Shown here: piece after piece, positions 7,970 to 18,115 of the stretch | Layout: every line of letters starts with the position of its first letter | How positions within the stretch are numbered: position 1 is the stretch's first letter | DNA from: SFLA01 sp964485815 | GTDB lineage: Bacteria; Bacillota; Clostridia; Oscillospirales; CAG-382 | Reading direction: 5' to 3' | DNA length: 64,000 bases | Assembly: GCA_964485815.1 (NCBI GenBank) | Contig: CAZAJX010000004.1 | Location: 1-64,000 of the forward strand | The notes under the pieces: model-generated | Database searches by the model: none | Seen by the model: only the letters and a program-made list of their open reading frames with translations | Told to the model about the DNA's origin: nothing | Program-made: the position numbers and the translations under genes

Positions 7970-10192
7970 ATGAGCACACTTGTAATACTTGAGTCGCCTA
8001 CCAAGGCGCATACCGTCAAAGGCTTTTTGGGAAAGGGCTATAAGGTCGTTGCATCCAACGGTCATGTCCGCGATCTTCCCAAAAGTAAGCTGGGTATCGA
8101 TGTGGATAATAATTTCGAGCCCCAGTATATAAACATCAGAGGAAAGGGCGAACTTATCAGCGACCTAAAAAAAGAAGCCAAAGACGCCGATAAGGTTTTA
8201 CTGGCTGCCGACCCTGACCGTGAAGGAGAGGCTATAAGCTGGCACCTCGCCGCTGTTCTCGGCATTCCCGAAGAGAAAATAAAGCGTATTACCTTTAACT
8301 CCGTAACAAAAGCGGCGGTTAAAGAAGCTATAAAGAACCCCAGAAGCATAGATATGGATCTGGTCAATTCCCAACAGGCACGCCGTATTCTTGACCGTCT
8401 TGTGGGTTATAAGATAAGCCCGTTCCTTTGGAAAAAAATCAAAAACGGCCTTTCTGCGGGACGTGTTCAATCTGTAGCTACCCGTCTTATCGTTGAACGC
8501 GAGCGCGAAATACGCGCATTCGTGCCCGATGAATATTGGACTGTTACCGTCAAGCTTTCAAATTCCGATGGAGATACCTTTACCGCAAAGTATTTCGGCG
8601 ATAAAAACGGCAAAAAGGACCTTCATAACGAAAGCGATGCTTATAATGTCGTTAACTCTGTAAAGGACTCGGATTTCACCGTTGCTTCCGTAAAGCGTTC
8701 GGTAAAGCACCGCCGTCCTCAGCCTCCTTTCACTACAAGTACTCTCCAGCAGGAGGCAAACCGCAGATTATCCCTTCCCACCCAGCGCACTATGATGATC
8801 GCGCAGGAGCTTTACGAAGGTATAAATATCGGCGAAAGAGGCACGCACGGTCTTATCACCTATATGCGTACCGATTCACTCCGTGTTTCCGATGAAGCGA
8901 GAGATGCCGCAAAGGAATATATAGTCGGCAAGTACGGCGAAAAATATTATCCTTCCACACCCAATATATACAAGGTGAAAAAAGGCTCCCAGGATGCTCA
9001 CGAAGCTATCCGTCCTTCCGATCCCACTCTTGCGCCAGAAATGATCAAAAACCGTCTTACTGCAGATCAATATCGGGTTTATAAGCTCATATACGATCGT
9101 TTCATCGCAAGCCAGATGAAGCCTGCGGAAATAGATACCGTTTCTGTCGATCTGGATGCTGCAGGTAACGTGTTCCGCGCTACCGGCGCAACCGTACGAT
9201 TCCCCGGTTATCTCGTTATTTGCGACGATTCCGATACCGGCGATGACGAGATCGCAAAGGATAAGCTTCCCGCACTCAGCGAAAACGAGCATTGCCTCTG
9301 TTCCGGAATTTTGCCCGAGCAGCATTTTACCGCACCTCCCTTCAGATATACCGAAGGATCACTGGTTAAAATGCTGGAGGAAAAAGGAATTGGCAGACCT
9401 TCCACCATCGTTACGACCATTACTACCATAATTTCCCGCGGATATGTGGTAAGAGAGGGCAAATCCCTTGTGCCCACCGAGCTTGGCTTTGTTACCACCG
9501 ATCTTATGATGAACGCCTTTTCGGGAATTGTTGATTATAACTTCACTGCGCAGATGGAAGAAGATCTCGATGAGATCGAATCCGGCAACAAGGATTATAT
9601 AAAGGTTTTGGAAAGCTTTTATGCGGATCTTATGGCGGAGCTCAAGACCGCCGAAGAGCAGATAGGCAACACAAAAATAACGGTTGAACCCGAAAAGACA
9701 GATATGATCTGCGAAAAATGCGGTTCCGTAATGGTAGTCCGCAACGGACGTTTCGGAAAGTTCGCAGCTTGTCCCAACTATCCCAAGTGTAAAAACACAA
9801 AACCTCTTGAGCCCGAAAAGAAGCCTTTGGAGGCAAAAGAGATAATTTCCGATGAGAAATGTCCCACCTGCGGCGGCGAAATGGTATTGCGCAAGGGCAA
9901 GTACGGAAGCTTCTTCGCTTGCCGTTCTTATCCCGAGTGTAAGACCACACTTCCCGTTATAAAAGACAGCGGCGTAGTGTGCCCCAACTGCGGTAAACGT
10001 ATCGTTGTCCGCCAGAGCAAGAAAAAGACAACGTATTACGTTTGCGAGGATTCTTCCTGCGGATTTATTTCCTGGGATATACCTCAGACAAGAAAGTGTC
10101 CCCAGTGCGGAGATATAGTTTTAAAGAAAAAGAACAAAGATCAGTATTATTGCCGCAGTAATTGCGGCTGGACAGAGGAAAGCAAAAAATGA
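7970..10192 (+). CDS. topA: DNA topoisomerase I (type IA)
   Basis: This enzyme relaxes negative supercoils through a 5'-phosphotyrosine intermediate. The 740-residue protein starts with a TOPRIM domain (ILESPTKAHTVKGFLG, then AADPDREGEAISW at 79-91). The catalytic Tyr is residue 298 in GLITYMRTDS. Four C-terminal zinc-finger modules follow from about residue 580: CEKCGSVM, CPTCGGEM, CPNCGKRI and CPQCGDIV, the first two each closing with a YPxC motif. An AAGGAG site precedes the ATG. The stop codon overlaps the plsX start. Confidence 0.97.
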   Translation: MSTLVILESPTKAHTVKGFLGKGYKVVASNGHVRDLPKSKLGIDVDNNFEPQYINIRGKGELISDLKKEAKDADKVLLAADPDREGEAISWHLAAVLGIPEEKIKRITFNSVTKAAVKEAIKNPRSIDMDLVNSQQARRILDRLVGYKISPFLWKKIKNGLSAGRVQSVATRLIVEREREIRAFVPDEYWTVTVKLSNSDGDTFTAKYFGDKNGKKDLHNESDAYNVVNSVKDSDFTVASVKRSVKHRRPQPPFTTSTLQQEANRRLSLPTQRTMMIAQELYEGINIGERGTHGLITYMRTDSLRVSDEARDAAKEYIVGKYGEKYYPSTPNIYKVKKGSQDAHEAIRPSDPTLAPEMIKNRLTADQYRVYKLIYDRFIASQMKPAEIDTVSVDLDAAGNVFRATGATVRFPGYLVICDDSDTGDDEIAKDKLPALSENEHCLCSGILPEQHFTAPPFRYTEGSLVKMLEEKGIGRPSTIVTTITTIISRGYVVREGKSLVPTELGFVTTDLMMNAFSGIVDYNFTAQMEEDLDEIESGNKDYIKVLESFYADLMAELKTAEEQIGNTKITVEPEKTDMICEKCGSVMVVRNGRFGKFAACPNYPKCKNTKPLEPEKKPLEAKEIISDEKCPTCGGEMVLRKGKYGSFFACRSYPECKTTLPVIKDSGVVCPNCGKRIVVRQSKKKTTYYVCEDSSCGFISWDIPQTRKCPQCGDIVLKKKNKDQYYCRSNCGWTEESKK

Positions 10193-11193
10193 GAACGACA
10201 ATCGCAGTTGATGCAATGGGCGGCGATAAAGCCCCTCAATCGGTTATAGGAGGCGCGTTGCTTGCCGCCGCACAGTTGCCTATAGATATTATTCTTGTCG
10301 GTGACAGTGATACGATCTACACCGATATCAGTAACAGAGGCGCAATGCCTTCCAATATTTCCGTGGTACACGCAAACAGCGTTATAACGATGGAGGATTC
10401 ACCTGCATCCGTACTCAAGGAAAAATCAGATTGCTCTATGGCAGTTGCGGCAGAGCTTGTTAAGGACGGAAAGGCAGATGCACTTGTGTCTGCCGGAAAC
10501 ACCGGTGCGCTTTTCACTGTGTCCTCCCTTAAGATACGCCGTCTTCCCGGCATCCGCCGCGCGGCGCTCGGCGCAGTGGTTCCCCTTGAAAATCCCGTAC
10601 TCATCGTGGATTCGGGCGCAAATACGGATGCTACTCCCGAACTGTTGCGCACCTTTGCTCATATGGGGAGCCTTTATGCCAACCTTGTAATGGGAATAGA
10701 TGTTCCCCGCGTAGGACTTGTTAACAACGGCAGTGAACCCACCAAGGGCACGCCTCTTTATTCCGAAACCAACGCGTTGCTTTCAAACGAAAAGGAAATT
10801 AACTTTATCGGCAACGTAGAGGGCAGGGATATTCCTTGCAATACCTGCGACGTAGTCGTCTGTGATGGTTTTACCGGCAACATATTGCTTAAAACCATCG
10901 AAGGTATGGGATTGTTTATGAAGAGCAAGCTTAAGAGCATCTTCTATGCAAACCGTATGACAAAAGTTGCGGGCGCTCTTACCAAAAAGCAAATTACCGC
11001 CCTCAAAAAGCAGATCGACCACCGTGAGCACGGCGGTGCGCCTTTCCTCGGTTTGGCAAAGCCTGTGGTTAAAGCTCACGGCAGCTCCGATGAAAAAAGC
11101 ATCTTCACCGCCATCAGACAGGCAAAGACCTTCCACGAAAGCGGTCTTGTACAAAGACTAAAGGAGGCGATACAGAATGAATCATCAAATTGA
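10189..11193 (+). CDS. plsX: Phosphate acyltransferase PlsX
   Basis: PlsX converts acyl-ACP to acyl-phosphate, the donor for PlsY in phosphatidic acid synthesis. The 334-residue protein opens with the family signature IAVDAMGGDKAPQ. It carries the LVSAGNTGALFT and VDSGANTDATPELL motifs and the C-terminal GGAPFLGLAKPVVKAHGSS. The ATG at 10189 overlaps the topA stop (ATGA) and immediately precedes the conserved N-terminus. An in-frame ATG at 10162 would only read through the topA end. It overlaps rnc by 17 bases. The fab genes and acpP that usually neighbour plsX are missing here. Confidence 0.95.
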   Translation: MRTTIAVDAMGGDKAPQSVIGGALLAAAQLPIDIILVGDSDTIYTDISNRGAMPSNISVVHANSVITMEDSPASVLKEKSDCSMAVAAELVKDGKADALVSAGNTGALFTVSSLKIRRLPGIRRAALGAVVPLENPVLIVDSGANTDATPELLRTFAHMGSLYANLVMGIDVPRVGLVNNGSEPTKGTPLYSETNALLSNEKEINFIGNVEGRDIPCNTCDVVVCDGFTGNILLKTIEGMGLFMKSKLKSIFYANRMTKVAGALTKKQITALKKQIDHREHGGAPFLGLAKPVVKAHGSSDEKSIFTAIRQAKTFHESGLVQRLKEAIQNESSN

Positions 11194-11902
11194 ACCGTTG
11201 CCTTACGTTGAATTGGAAAAAAGAATAGGCTACGTGTTCCGCAATAAAGATTTTCTTCTCACCGCACTCACTCATTCTTCATTTGTAAACGAAACAAAGC
11301 AAAAAACCTCACTTCGTTCCAACGAACGTCTTGAGTTTTTGGGAGATTCCATATTGTCCGTTATCGTTTCCGAGCATATATACCGTTCCTCTCCCGAGCT
11401 TGACGAAGGCTATCTCACAAGAATAAGAGCAAACATCGTTTGTGAGAATTCACTCAGCGAATTTGCCCGCGAGATCGAGCTGGGAAGCTATCTCCGTATG
11501 GGACACGGCGAAGCCGTAACCAACGGAAGGGACAGAAAGAGCACGGTGGCGGATGCTTTCGAGGCATTGCTTGCCGCAATTTATCTTGACGGCGGTATAG
11601 ATCAGGCAAGAAGATTTCTTATGCCCCGTGTTAAAAAGGCGCTTTCCAAAATATCCAAAGGCGGAAACGAGGATTATAAATCCCGCTTGCAAAAGATCGT
11701 TCAGCAGACTCCCGAAGAAATACTTGAATACGTACTTATCGGCGAGGAAGGACCTCCTCATGACAGAGTGTTTACATTCCGCGTAATGCTCAACTCAAAC
11801 TGCTTGGGTGAAGGCGTAGGCAGAACCAAGCGTGAGGCAGAGCAAAACGCCGCAAGAGAAGCTCTTTCGGTTTTGGGTGAGCTTGATGAAGAACCATCGT
11901 AA
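11177..11902 (+). CDS. rnc: Ribonuclease III
   Basis: RNase III cuts double-stranded RNA, including the 30S rRNA precursor, and needs Mg2+. The 241-residue protein has the signature NERLEFLGDS near residues 49-58 and the second acidic cluster VADAFEALLAAIYLDGG (about 123-139). A double-stranded RNA-binding domain covers about 163-235 and ends in GRTKREAEQNAAREAL. It overlaps plsX upstream and the radical SAM gene downstream, in the order rnc / radical SAM / smc / ftsY common in Clostridia. Confidence 0.96.
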   Translation: MNHQIEPLPYVELEKRIGYVFRNKDFLLTALTHSSFVNETKQKTSLRSNERLEFLGDSILSVIVSEHIYRSSPELDEGYLTRIRANIVCENSLSEFAREIELGSYLRMGHGEAVTNGRDRKSTVADAFEALLAAIYLDGGIDQARRFLMPRVKKALSKISKGGNEDYKSRLQKIVQQTPEEILEYVLIGEEGPPHDRVFTFRVMLNSNCLGEGVGRTKREAEQNAAREALSVLGELDEEPS

Positions 11903-12881
11903 CATACCGGTTTTTATCCCTCAGGAGGGATGTCCCAACGCCTGCGTGTTTTGCTCCCAGAAAAAAATAACGGGAGTAGACCGTCGCGCCGAGCTTGATA
12001 CTTTTCGTGCTACCGTGGATAAAGCCTTGGAAAAGGAGTGGCAGGAAAGCGAAATAGCCTTTTTCGGCGGAAGCTTTACCGCTATTGACAAAGGGCGTAT
12101 GATCTCTCTTCTCGATGCGGCGTATGAATACGTTCATATAGGAAAGATCAACGGAATACGCATTTCCACCCGTCCCGATTTTATTGATGAGGCGGTGCTT
12201 GAAATATTAAAAAGCAGGGGAGTAACCTCTATCGAATTGGGAGTGCAAAGTGTTTCGGATAAAGTGCTTTCGGCTTCCGGAAGAGGACACACCGGTGAAG
12301 ACAGCGAAAAAGCTTGTAAATTAATTAAAAAATACGGTTTCCGTCTGGGCGGACAGATGATGGTTGGCTTGCCTTTGTCAACGGCGGAGGATGAGCTTGC
12401 CACCGCTCAAGCCATTTGTGATTGGGGCGCGGACGAAACCCGTATTTATCCCACTGTTGTTTTCGAAGATACACCCTTATACCGTATGACGTTAAACGGA
12501 GAATATACACCTCTTTCCTTGGATGATGCCGTTTCCCGTTGCGCCGATTGTATGGATATATTTTTATCCCGCGGGGTAAAGGTTTTGCGTGTAGGACTGC
12601 ACGCTTCAGAGCAGTTGGTCTCCGCTCCCTTCGGCGCTACGCATCCCGCTATGGGTGAATTGGTGGAAAGCGAATTATACCGCAGGCGGATAGATGCCCT
12701 TATCGGAGAAACACGGGGAAAAAAGCTGTCGGTCTACGTTTCTGCTTCCGCTTGCTCAAAGGCTGCGGGACAGCACAGAAAGAATACTGAATATTTTAAG
12801 AATACATACGGTTTTTCCAATGTTTCGGTTTACGGAACCGATATGCCGGACTATACGGCGAAAATATGTATAGAGGATTGA
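11886..12881 (+). CDS. Radical SAM protein of the Elp3-like type (between rnc and smc)
   Basis: This 331-residue protein binds a [4Fe-4S] cluster through Cys16, Cys20 and Cys23 in GCPNACVFCSQKK. The segments FFGGSFTAI, ISTRPDFI, LGVQSVSDKVL and GGQMMVGLP match the Elp3/HemN-like branch of radical SAM proteins. It lacks the acetyltransferase domain of true Elp3. A protein like this is commonly found between rnc and smc in Clostridia; its substrate is unknown to me. The start at 11886 lies inside the end of rnc. A longer frame back to 11832 has no support. Confidence 0.88.
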   Translation: MKNHRNIPVFIPQEGCPNACVFCSQKKITGVDRRAELDTFRATVDKALEKEWQESEIAFFGGSFTAIDKGRMISLLDAAYEYVHIGKINGIRISTRPDFIDEAVLEILKSRGVTSIELGVQSVSDKVLSASGRGHTGEDSEKACKLIKKYGFRLGGQMMVGLPLSTAEDELATAQAICDWGADETRIYPTVVFEDTPLYRMTLNGEYTPLSLDDAVSRCADCMDIFLSRGVKVLRVGLHASEQLVSAPFGATHPAMGELVESELYRRRIDALIGETRGKKLSVYVSASACSKAAGQHRKNTEYFKNTYGFSNVSVYGTDMPDYTAKICIED

Positions 12882-12885
12882 TTTT

Positions 12886-15800
12886 TTGAAACTTAAAAGT
12901 ATAGAAATGCAGGGGTTCAAATCGTTCCCCGATAAAACGCGAATAACCTTTGATGACGGTGTTACCGCCATCATAGGACCTAACGGAAGCGGTAAATCCA
13001 ATATTTCCGATGCGGTTCGCTGGGTGTTGGGCGAAATGTCCATGAAGAGTCTGCGCGGAAGCAAGATGGAGGACGTTATTTTTAACGGTACGCCCAACCG
13101 TCCCGCCGCAAACTTTTCTTCTGTTTCTCTTACCCTTGATACCACCGCAGAATACGACCGCCACGCACAGACCTTTATGTCTATTTCCGAAGAAGAAAAA
13201 AGTACAGAGGAAAAAAAGGACGAATATAAGCTTCACGACGGTACCGAGGTAACCATTACCAGAAAGTACTACAGAAGTGGCGAAAGTGAATATTATATCA
13301 ACAAAAAGCAGGTCAGATTAAAGGATATCTACGAGCTGTTTTACGATACCGGTATCGGCAGAGAAGGATATTCTGTTATCTCTCAGGGTAAAATATCCGA
13401 AGTCCTTTCCCAGAAGGGGCACGAGAGAAGAGATATCTTTGAAGAAGCCGCAGGTATTTCCAAATTCCGTTATAAAAAAGCAGAGGCGGAAAGAAAGCTT
13501 GCGGAAACCGAAAATAACCTTGTAAGAATCAACGATATATTGAGCGAGGTATCCTCCCGTATCGGTCCTCTTGAAAAAGAGGCTGAAAACGCAAAGAAAT
13601 ATCTTGTGCTTTCCGAAGAGAAAAAAGGTCTGGAGATCACTCTCTGGCTGGATAAGATAGATAAGCTCCGTGTGGATCTGGAGCGTAACGCAACAGAAAC
13701 CGCAGGTGCCCGTCTGACACTGGATAACTGTGAAAATGACGTGCGAACCCTTGACTATAAGCTTGATAACGCTCTCCGCGAGGGATACGATATCGGACGT
13801 GAGCTTTCCGAAACCGAGCGTCTTATTTCCGAAAGCGAGAAGAATATCGCCGCCGTAGAATCCGAAAAAGCACTTCGTATGAATGATGCGGAGCATTACC
13901 GCCGCATGGCAAGTCAGTACGCGGAAGATGTTTCCAGAAATAATCGGGAGCTTTCCTTGGCATCCGATATGCTCTCTGCCGCCTTGTCGGTTGGTGAAGA
14001 GCTTAAAAACGAACAGGAAAAGGTCAGATCCGAATTCGAACTGGCAGAACGCGCTTATGCAGAATACCGCGATATAGCAGTGTCCTGCACCGAGAAGGAG
14101 CAAAAGGCCGTTTCCGATCAAACTAACGCATACGAATACGTTTCCGGCTTGCGTGAAACTTACGCGGCGCTCAAAGCTAAATCAGAGGAAACCGTTCGTG
14201 CCCGCGATGAAGCGGAAGCACAACTTAACGCCTCTGCCGCGCGCGTGTCCGAGCTTTCTTTGGCTCTTGAGAAGGCAAGTGCTGATCTGGCACAGGCTGA
14301 AAGTAAAGTAAACGAGAGCGCCGAAAATAATCTTGAGGCAAACAAAAAGTGCGAAGAAAACAGAACTGCCAGAAATAAGCTTAACGATGAGCTTTCGGCG
14401 GTAAATCTTGATATTTCCGCCCTTGAGCACCGCAGAGAAAATCTGCGCCGAATGGAAGCGCTGTTTGAAGGGTATTCCGATGGCGTTAAAAACGTAATGA
14501 GCGCATCCGGCAAGGAGCTTAACGGTATAGTCGGTACGGTTTCATCCGTTGTTTCCACCGATGAAAAATATGTTCTTGCTCTTGAAACCGCTTTGGGTGC
14601 ATCCGCACAGTTCATAATAACCGAAAAGGAAGAGGATGCAAAAAAAGCCGTACGGCATCTTAAAAATACCGCAGGCGGCAGAGCAACCTTCCTTCCCATA
14701 GACACGGTAACGGGCAACAGAGTAAATGAAGAGCCCTTCAAAAATGTAAAGGGCTATCTCGGTATTGCTTCCGATCTCGTTAAGACAGATAAAAAGTTCC
14801 GCAAGGTGATCGATGATCTTCTCGGCAGAACCATTCTTACCGATAATATGGATTCCGCTACAGCCGCCGCAGCGTCCTGCGGTTATAAGGTCAAAGCTGT
14901 TACTCTCGATGGACAGGTAGTCAACCCCGGCGGAAGTATTACCGGCGGCAGTACCCATAAAAAAGCAGGTCTTTTCACCCGCGCTATGGATATTGACCGA
15001 CTCACCGGCGAAATAGGCGCAAAAAATACTCAGGCGGAAAAGCTGTCTGCTGCTCTTGCGGAGCTTGATTCCGCATACGAAGAGCTTTGTTCTTCCCGCG
15101 TCAATACCGAGGAGCAGTATAACTCTGCCGTAGCATACCGTAACGATTGTATTCGTGCGTGCGATGGCGCCAAGGTGCGATTGGAAGAAGAAAACAATCA
15201 TAACGAGTCGATCAGACTTCAGGCTTCCAGACAGGAGCAGGATGCGGTCGTTGCTCTTGAAGCAACCGAAAAACAGCTTACCGAAGCCGAGGAAAAGCTT
15301 GCTTCCCTCCGCGCATATGCCGAGCAATGCTCTGCGGAAAACGCATCAGCTAAGGAAAACGAGCAATCCTCCTTTGACGAATGTAACCGTATACGTGTTG
15401 CTCTCTTTGAAAAGACTTCTTCTTACGAAAGACAGAGCGCTCATATACGTTCTCTTACCGAAAAGAAGGAGGGTATTCAGAACAGAATAAGCGATATTGA
15501 GGATGCTATCCGTCAGGCTGAGCAAAGCGCTTTGTCTGCGGAAGCGGCGCTCGCCGAATATGATACCCGCAAGCTTGCCATCGCCGAGGAAGCAAAGCAG
15601 CACAGAGAAAAGCTGGCACAGCTTCTTAATTCCCGTGATGAATCCGAAAAGAGTGCGGTCAGTATCCGCGGACTTGTTAAAGAAGCGCAAATCAAAAAAG
15701 AAGAAGCGCTGCGCAGATTTACCGAGCTTGAATCCCGCGGACAAAATCTTAATACCGATTACGATTCTGTTTCGGCTAAGCTCTGGGATGAATACGAGCT

Positions 15801-16524
15801 TACATATACCAACGCCTGCGCTTACAGACTGCCTGCCGAGCAAATGACTTCTGCGGCAACCCGCGTTGCTTCTCTCCGTGCAAAGATCCGCGCTATGGGA
15901 CATATCAACGTAAACGCTGTTGAGGAATACAAAACGGAAAAAGAACGTTTCGATTTCCTTACTGCTCAAACAGACGATCTTAATAAGACACGCCGTCAGC
16001 TTGATTCTACCATCGAAAAGCTGTCCCGCACGATGAAGGATACGTTTATCGATTGCTTTGAGCGCATAAATTCTGCTTTCGGCAGAACCTTTGCCGCACT
16101 GTTCGGCGGCGGTTCCGGCAGAGTTGAGCTTGAAGACCCCAACAATCCTTTGGAATGCGGCATAGATATTATCTTAAGACCTCCCGGAAAGAGTGTAAAG
16201 AGTATATCTCTTCTGTCCGGCGGTGAGCAGTCCTTTGCCGCTATCGCTTTGTATCTTGCATTGCAGGAGATCAATCCTTCGCCTTTCTGTATTTTCGATG
16301 AGATCGAATCCGCATTGGACGATGTGAACCTGGCAAAATTCGCAGATTACGTTCGTGAACACAGCGAATCCACCCAGTATATTCTTATTACTCACCGCCG
16401 CGGAACGATGGAGCGTGCCGACGTGTTGTACGGCGTTACCATGTACGAAAGAGGCGTTTCCAATTATCTGCGTCTTAACGTGGATATGATGGAAGAGAAT
16501 ATCAAAAAATACAGTCATTCATAA
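12886..16524 (+). CDS. smc: Chromosome segregation protein SMC
   Basis: SMC dimers with ScpA/ScpB form the bacterial condensin that compacts and separates sister chromosomes. The 1212-residue protein has Walker A GPNGSGKS at residues 31-38 and two very long coiled-coil arms, rich in Glu, Ala and Lys. The hinge lies around residues 500-680 (GIVGTVSSVV through NPGGSITGGS). The C-terminal head carries LLSGGEQSFAA and Walker B CIFDEIESALDD. The start is TTG at 12886, four bases past the upstream stop; it gives the conserved N-terminus MKLKSIEMQGFKSF. ftsY follows after 12 bases. scpA and scpB are not in the window. Confidence 0.97.
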   Translation: MKLKSIEMQGFKSFPDKTRITFDDGVTAIIGPNGSGKSNISDAVRWVLGEMSMKSLRGSKMEDVIFNGTPNRPAANFSSVSLTLDTTAEYDRHAQTFMSISEEEKSTEEKKDEYKLHDGTEVTITRKYYRSGESEYYINKKQVRLKDIYELFYDTGIGREGYSVISQGKISEVLSQKGHERRDIFEEAAGISKFRYKKAEAERKLAETENNLVRINDILSEVSSRIGPLEKEAENAKKYLVLSEEKKGLEITLWLDKIDKLRVDLERNATETAGARLTLDNCENDVRTLDYKLDNALREGYDIGRELSETERLISESEKNIAAVESEKALRMNDAEHYRRMASQYAEDVSRNNRELSLASDMLSAALSVGEELKNEQEKVRSEFELAERAYAEYRDIAVSCTEKEQKAVSDQTNAYEYVSGLRETYAALKAKSEETVRARDEAEAQLNASAARVSELSLALEKASADLAQAESKVNESAENNLEANKKCEENRTARNKLNDELSAVNLDISALEHRRENLRRMEALFEGYSDGVKNVMSASGKELNGIVGTVSSVVSTDEKYVLALETALGASAQFIITEKEEDAKKAVRHLKNTAGGRATFLPIDTVTGNRVNEEPFKNVKGYLGIASDLVKTDKKFRKVIDDLLGRTILTDNMDSATAAAASCGYKVKAVTLDGQVVNPGGSITGGSTHKKAGLFTRAMDIDRLTGEIGAKNTQAEKLSAALAELDSAYEELCSSRVNTEEQYNSAVAYRNDCIRACDGAKVRLEEENNHNESIRLQASRQEQDAVVALEATEKQLTEAEEKLASLRAYAEQCSAENASAKENEQSSFDECNRIRVALFEKTSSYERQSAHIRSLTEKKEGIQNRISDIEDAIRQAEQSALSAEAALAEYDTRKLAIAEEAKQHREKLAQLLNSRDESEKSAVSIRGLVKEAQIKKEEALRRFTELESRGQNLNTDYDSVSAKLWDEYELTYTNACAYRLPAEQMTSAATRVASLRAKIRAMGHINVNAVEEYKTEKERFDFLTAQTDDLNKTRRQLDSTIEKLSRTMKDTFIDCFERINSAFGRTFAALFGGGSGRVELEDPNNPLECGIDIILRPPGKSVKSISLLSGGEQSFAAIALYLALQEINPSPFCIFDEIESALDDVNLAKFADYVREHSESTQYILITHRRGTMERADVLYGVTMYERGVSNYLRLNVDMMEENIKKYSHS

Positions 16525-16536
16525 AAAGGAGCAACA

Positions 16537-17445
16537 ATGGGCTTTTTTGATAAATTAAAACAAGGTCTTGCGAAGACAAAAGCCGCCTTTATCACTCCGC
16601 TTGAAAAGCTCTTTTCATCTGCGGAAAAGGTGGATGAAGATTTTTACGATGAGCTTTTGGATGTGCTCATAATGGCAGACGTTGGAGTTGAAACCTCTGA
16701 TTATATCGTTGAAACTCTTCGTAAAGAGCTTAAAGAGAAAAACATCTGGGAGGCTGATAAGGCTCGTGAAGAGCTTCGCAGAGTGATGTGCGAAACTATC
16801 GGAGAATATATGCCTCTTGAGATAAAAGACGGACTTAACGTTATCCTCGTTATCGGCGTTAACGGCGCAGGAAAGACCACCTCTATAGGCAAGCTTGCGT
16901 CTATGTATAAAGCCGAAGGCAAAAAGGTCATTCTTGCCGCCGCAGATACCTTCCGTGCCGCCGCAATCGATCAGCTCGGCGTATGGGCTGACAGAGCAGG
17001 CGTGCAGATGATCCGTCAGTCCGAGGGTGCGGATCCCGCCGCAGTTGTTTTTGATGCGGCTGCAGCCGCCCGCAAGCAAAAGGCGGATGTGCTTATCGTA
17101 GATACCGCAGGCAGACTTCACAACAAGAAGAATTTGTTGGATGAACTTGCAAAGATCAACCGCGTACTTGACCGTGAGCTTCCCGAAGCCCACAAGGAAA
17201 CCCTTATAGTTCTGGACGCCACCACCGGTCAGAACGCTATTATGCAGACACAGGAATTCGGAAAAGCCGCAGGAATTACGGGACTCGTGCTCACAAAGCT
17301 TGACGGTACCGCAAAAGGAGGTTTCGTGCTTGCTATCAAGCATACTCTTGATATTCCCGTGCGCTTTATAGGCGTAGGCGAGGGAGTTGATGATCTGCGT
17401 CCCTTTAACCCCGTTGATTTTGTTAAAGCTATGTTCGGAGATTAA
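16537..17445 (+). CDS. ftsY: Signal recognition particle receptor FtsY
   Basis: FtsY is the SRP receptor GTPase that docks ribosome-nascent chain complexes at the membrane. The 302-residue protein has only the NG domain with a short N-terminal lipid-binding helix; the long acidic A domain of enterobacteria is absent, as usual in Firmicutes. The P-loop is GVNGAGKTT near residues 107-115, followed by AADTFRAAAIDQL, DTAGRLHNKKNLL and TKLDGTAKGG. AAGGAG precedes the ATG. It is the next gene after smc and likely co-transcribed; rdgB follows after 3 bases. Confidence 0.97.
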   Translation: MGFFDKLKQGLAKTKAAFITPLEKLFSSAEKVDEDFYDELLDVLIMADVGVETSDYIVETLRKELKEKNIWEADKAREELRRVMCETIGEYMPLEIKDGLNVILVIGVNGAGKTTSIGKLASMYKAEGKKVILAAADTFRAAAIDQLGVWADRAGVQMIRQSEGADPAAVVFDAAAAARKQKADVLIVDTAGRLHNKKNLLDELAKINRVLDRELPEAHKETLIVLDATTGQNAIMQTQEFGKAAGITGLVLTKLDGTAKGGFVLAIKHTLDIPVRFIGVGEGVDDLRPFNPVDFVKAMFGD

Positions 17446-17448
17446 GAT

Positions 17449-18063
17449 ATGGAACTTGTTTTTGCAACCAATAACAAACATAAAGTCAGCGAACTTCGTG
17501 AGCTTTTTCACGGATATTTCGGCGATAAGGTAAATATACTTACTCTTAAAGACGTCGGTTTCCAAGGTGATATTATCGAAGATGCCGATACCTTCGCAGG
17601 GAACGCTTTTATAAAAGCCGATACAGTCTGCCGTTTTTGCGGAAAGCCTGCCGTTGCGGATGATTCCGGTCTGGTTGTGGATGCTCTCGGCGGAGCGCCG
17701 GGGGTTATGTCCGCCCGTTATTCGGGAGAGGATTCGGATGATAAAAGGAATATCCAAAAATTACTCGGCGAATTGAAAAACGTACCTTTGGAAGAACGTA
17801 CCGCACGTTTCGTTTGCCATATTTGCTGTGTATTTCCCGATGGGAAACGCATTGATTGCGAGGAAAACAGCGAAGGAAGAATTATCTTCGAATGTAAAGG
17901 TGACGGTGACTTCGGATACGATCCCGTTTTCCTGAACGAGGAGTACGGACTTACCTTTGCGGAAATGGATATGGAAACCAAAAACAAGGTCAGCCACAGA
18001 GGCAGAGCGGTAAGAACTTTTGCAGACATATTCGCTTCATCAAATGTTGACATAATACAGTAA
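17449..18063 (+). CDS. rdgB: XTP/dITP pyrophosphatase (RdgB/HAM1 family)
   Basis: This enzyme removes deaminated purine nucleotides (ITP, dITP, XTP) from the pool, giving the monophosphate and pyrophosphate. The 204-residue protein begins LVFATNNKHKVSELREL. It has the conserved FAGNAFIKA, VADDSGLVVDALGGAPGVMSARYSG and GFGYDP-like (GDFGYDPVF) motifs, and ends with the SHRGRAV segment. The promoter of cdaA lies in the last codons of this gene. Confidence 0.95.
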   Translation: MELVFATNNKHKVSELRELFHGYFGDKVNILTLKDVGFQGDIIEDADTFAGNAFIKADTVCRFCGKPAVADDSGLVVDALGGAPGVMSARYSGEDSDDKRNIQKLLGELKNVPLEERTARFVCHICCVFPDGKRIDCEENSEGRIIFECKGDGDFGYDPVFLNEEYGLTFAEMDMETKNKVSHRGRAVRTFADIFASSNVDIIQ

Positions 18064-18075
18064 ATATGTTATCAT
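18047..18075 (+). promoter_or_regulatory. Promoter of the cdaA operon
   Basis: TTGACA (18047-18052), a 17-bp spacer and TATCAT (18070-18075) would start transcription near 18082. The -35 lies inside the end of rdgB. This gives cdaA and the long run behind it a start independent of the smc-ftsY-rdgB run. Confidence 0.6.
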
Positions 18076-18115
18076 AATATGATGAATTAATTATACTTTA
18101 CCGGGAGGGAACGGC

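Noticed and set aside
16615..17757. 380-codon open frame opposite ftsY and rdgB
   Set aside because: It spans two conserved genes in antisense and shows no domain pattern.
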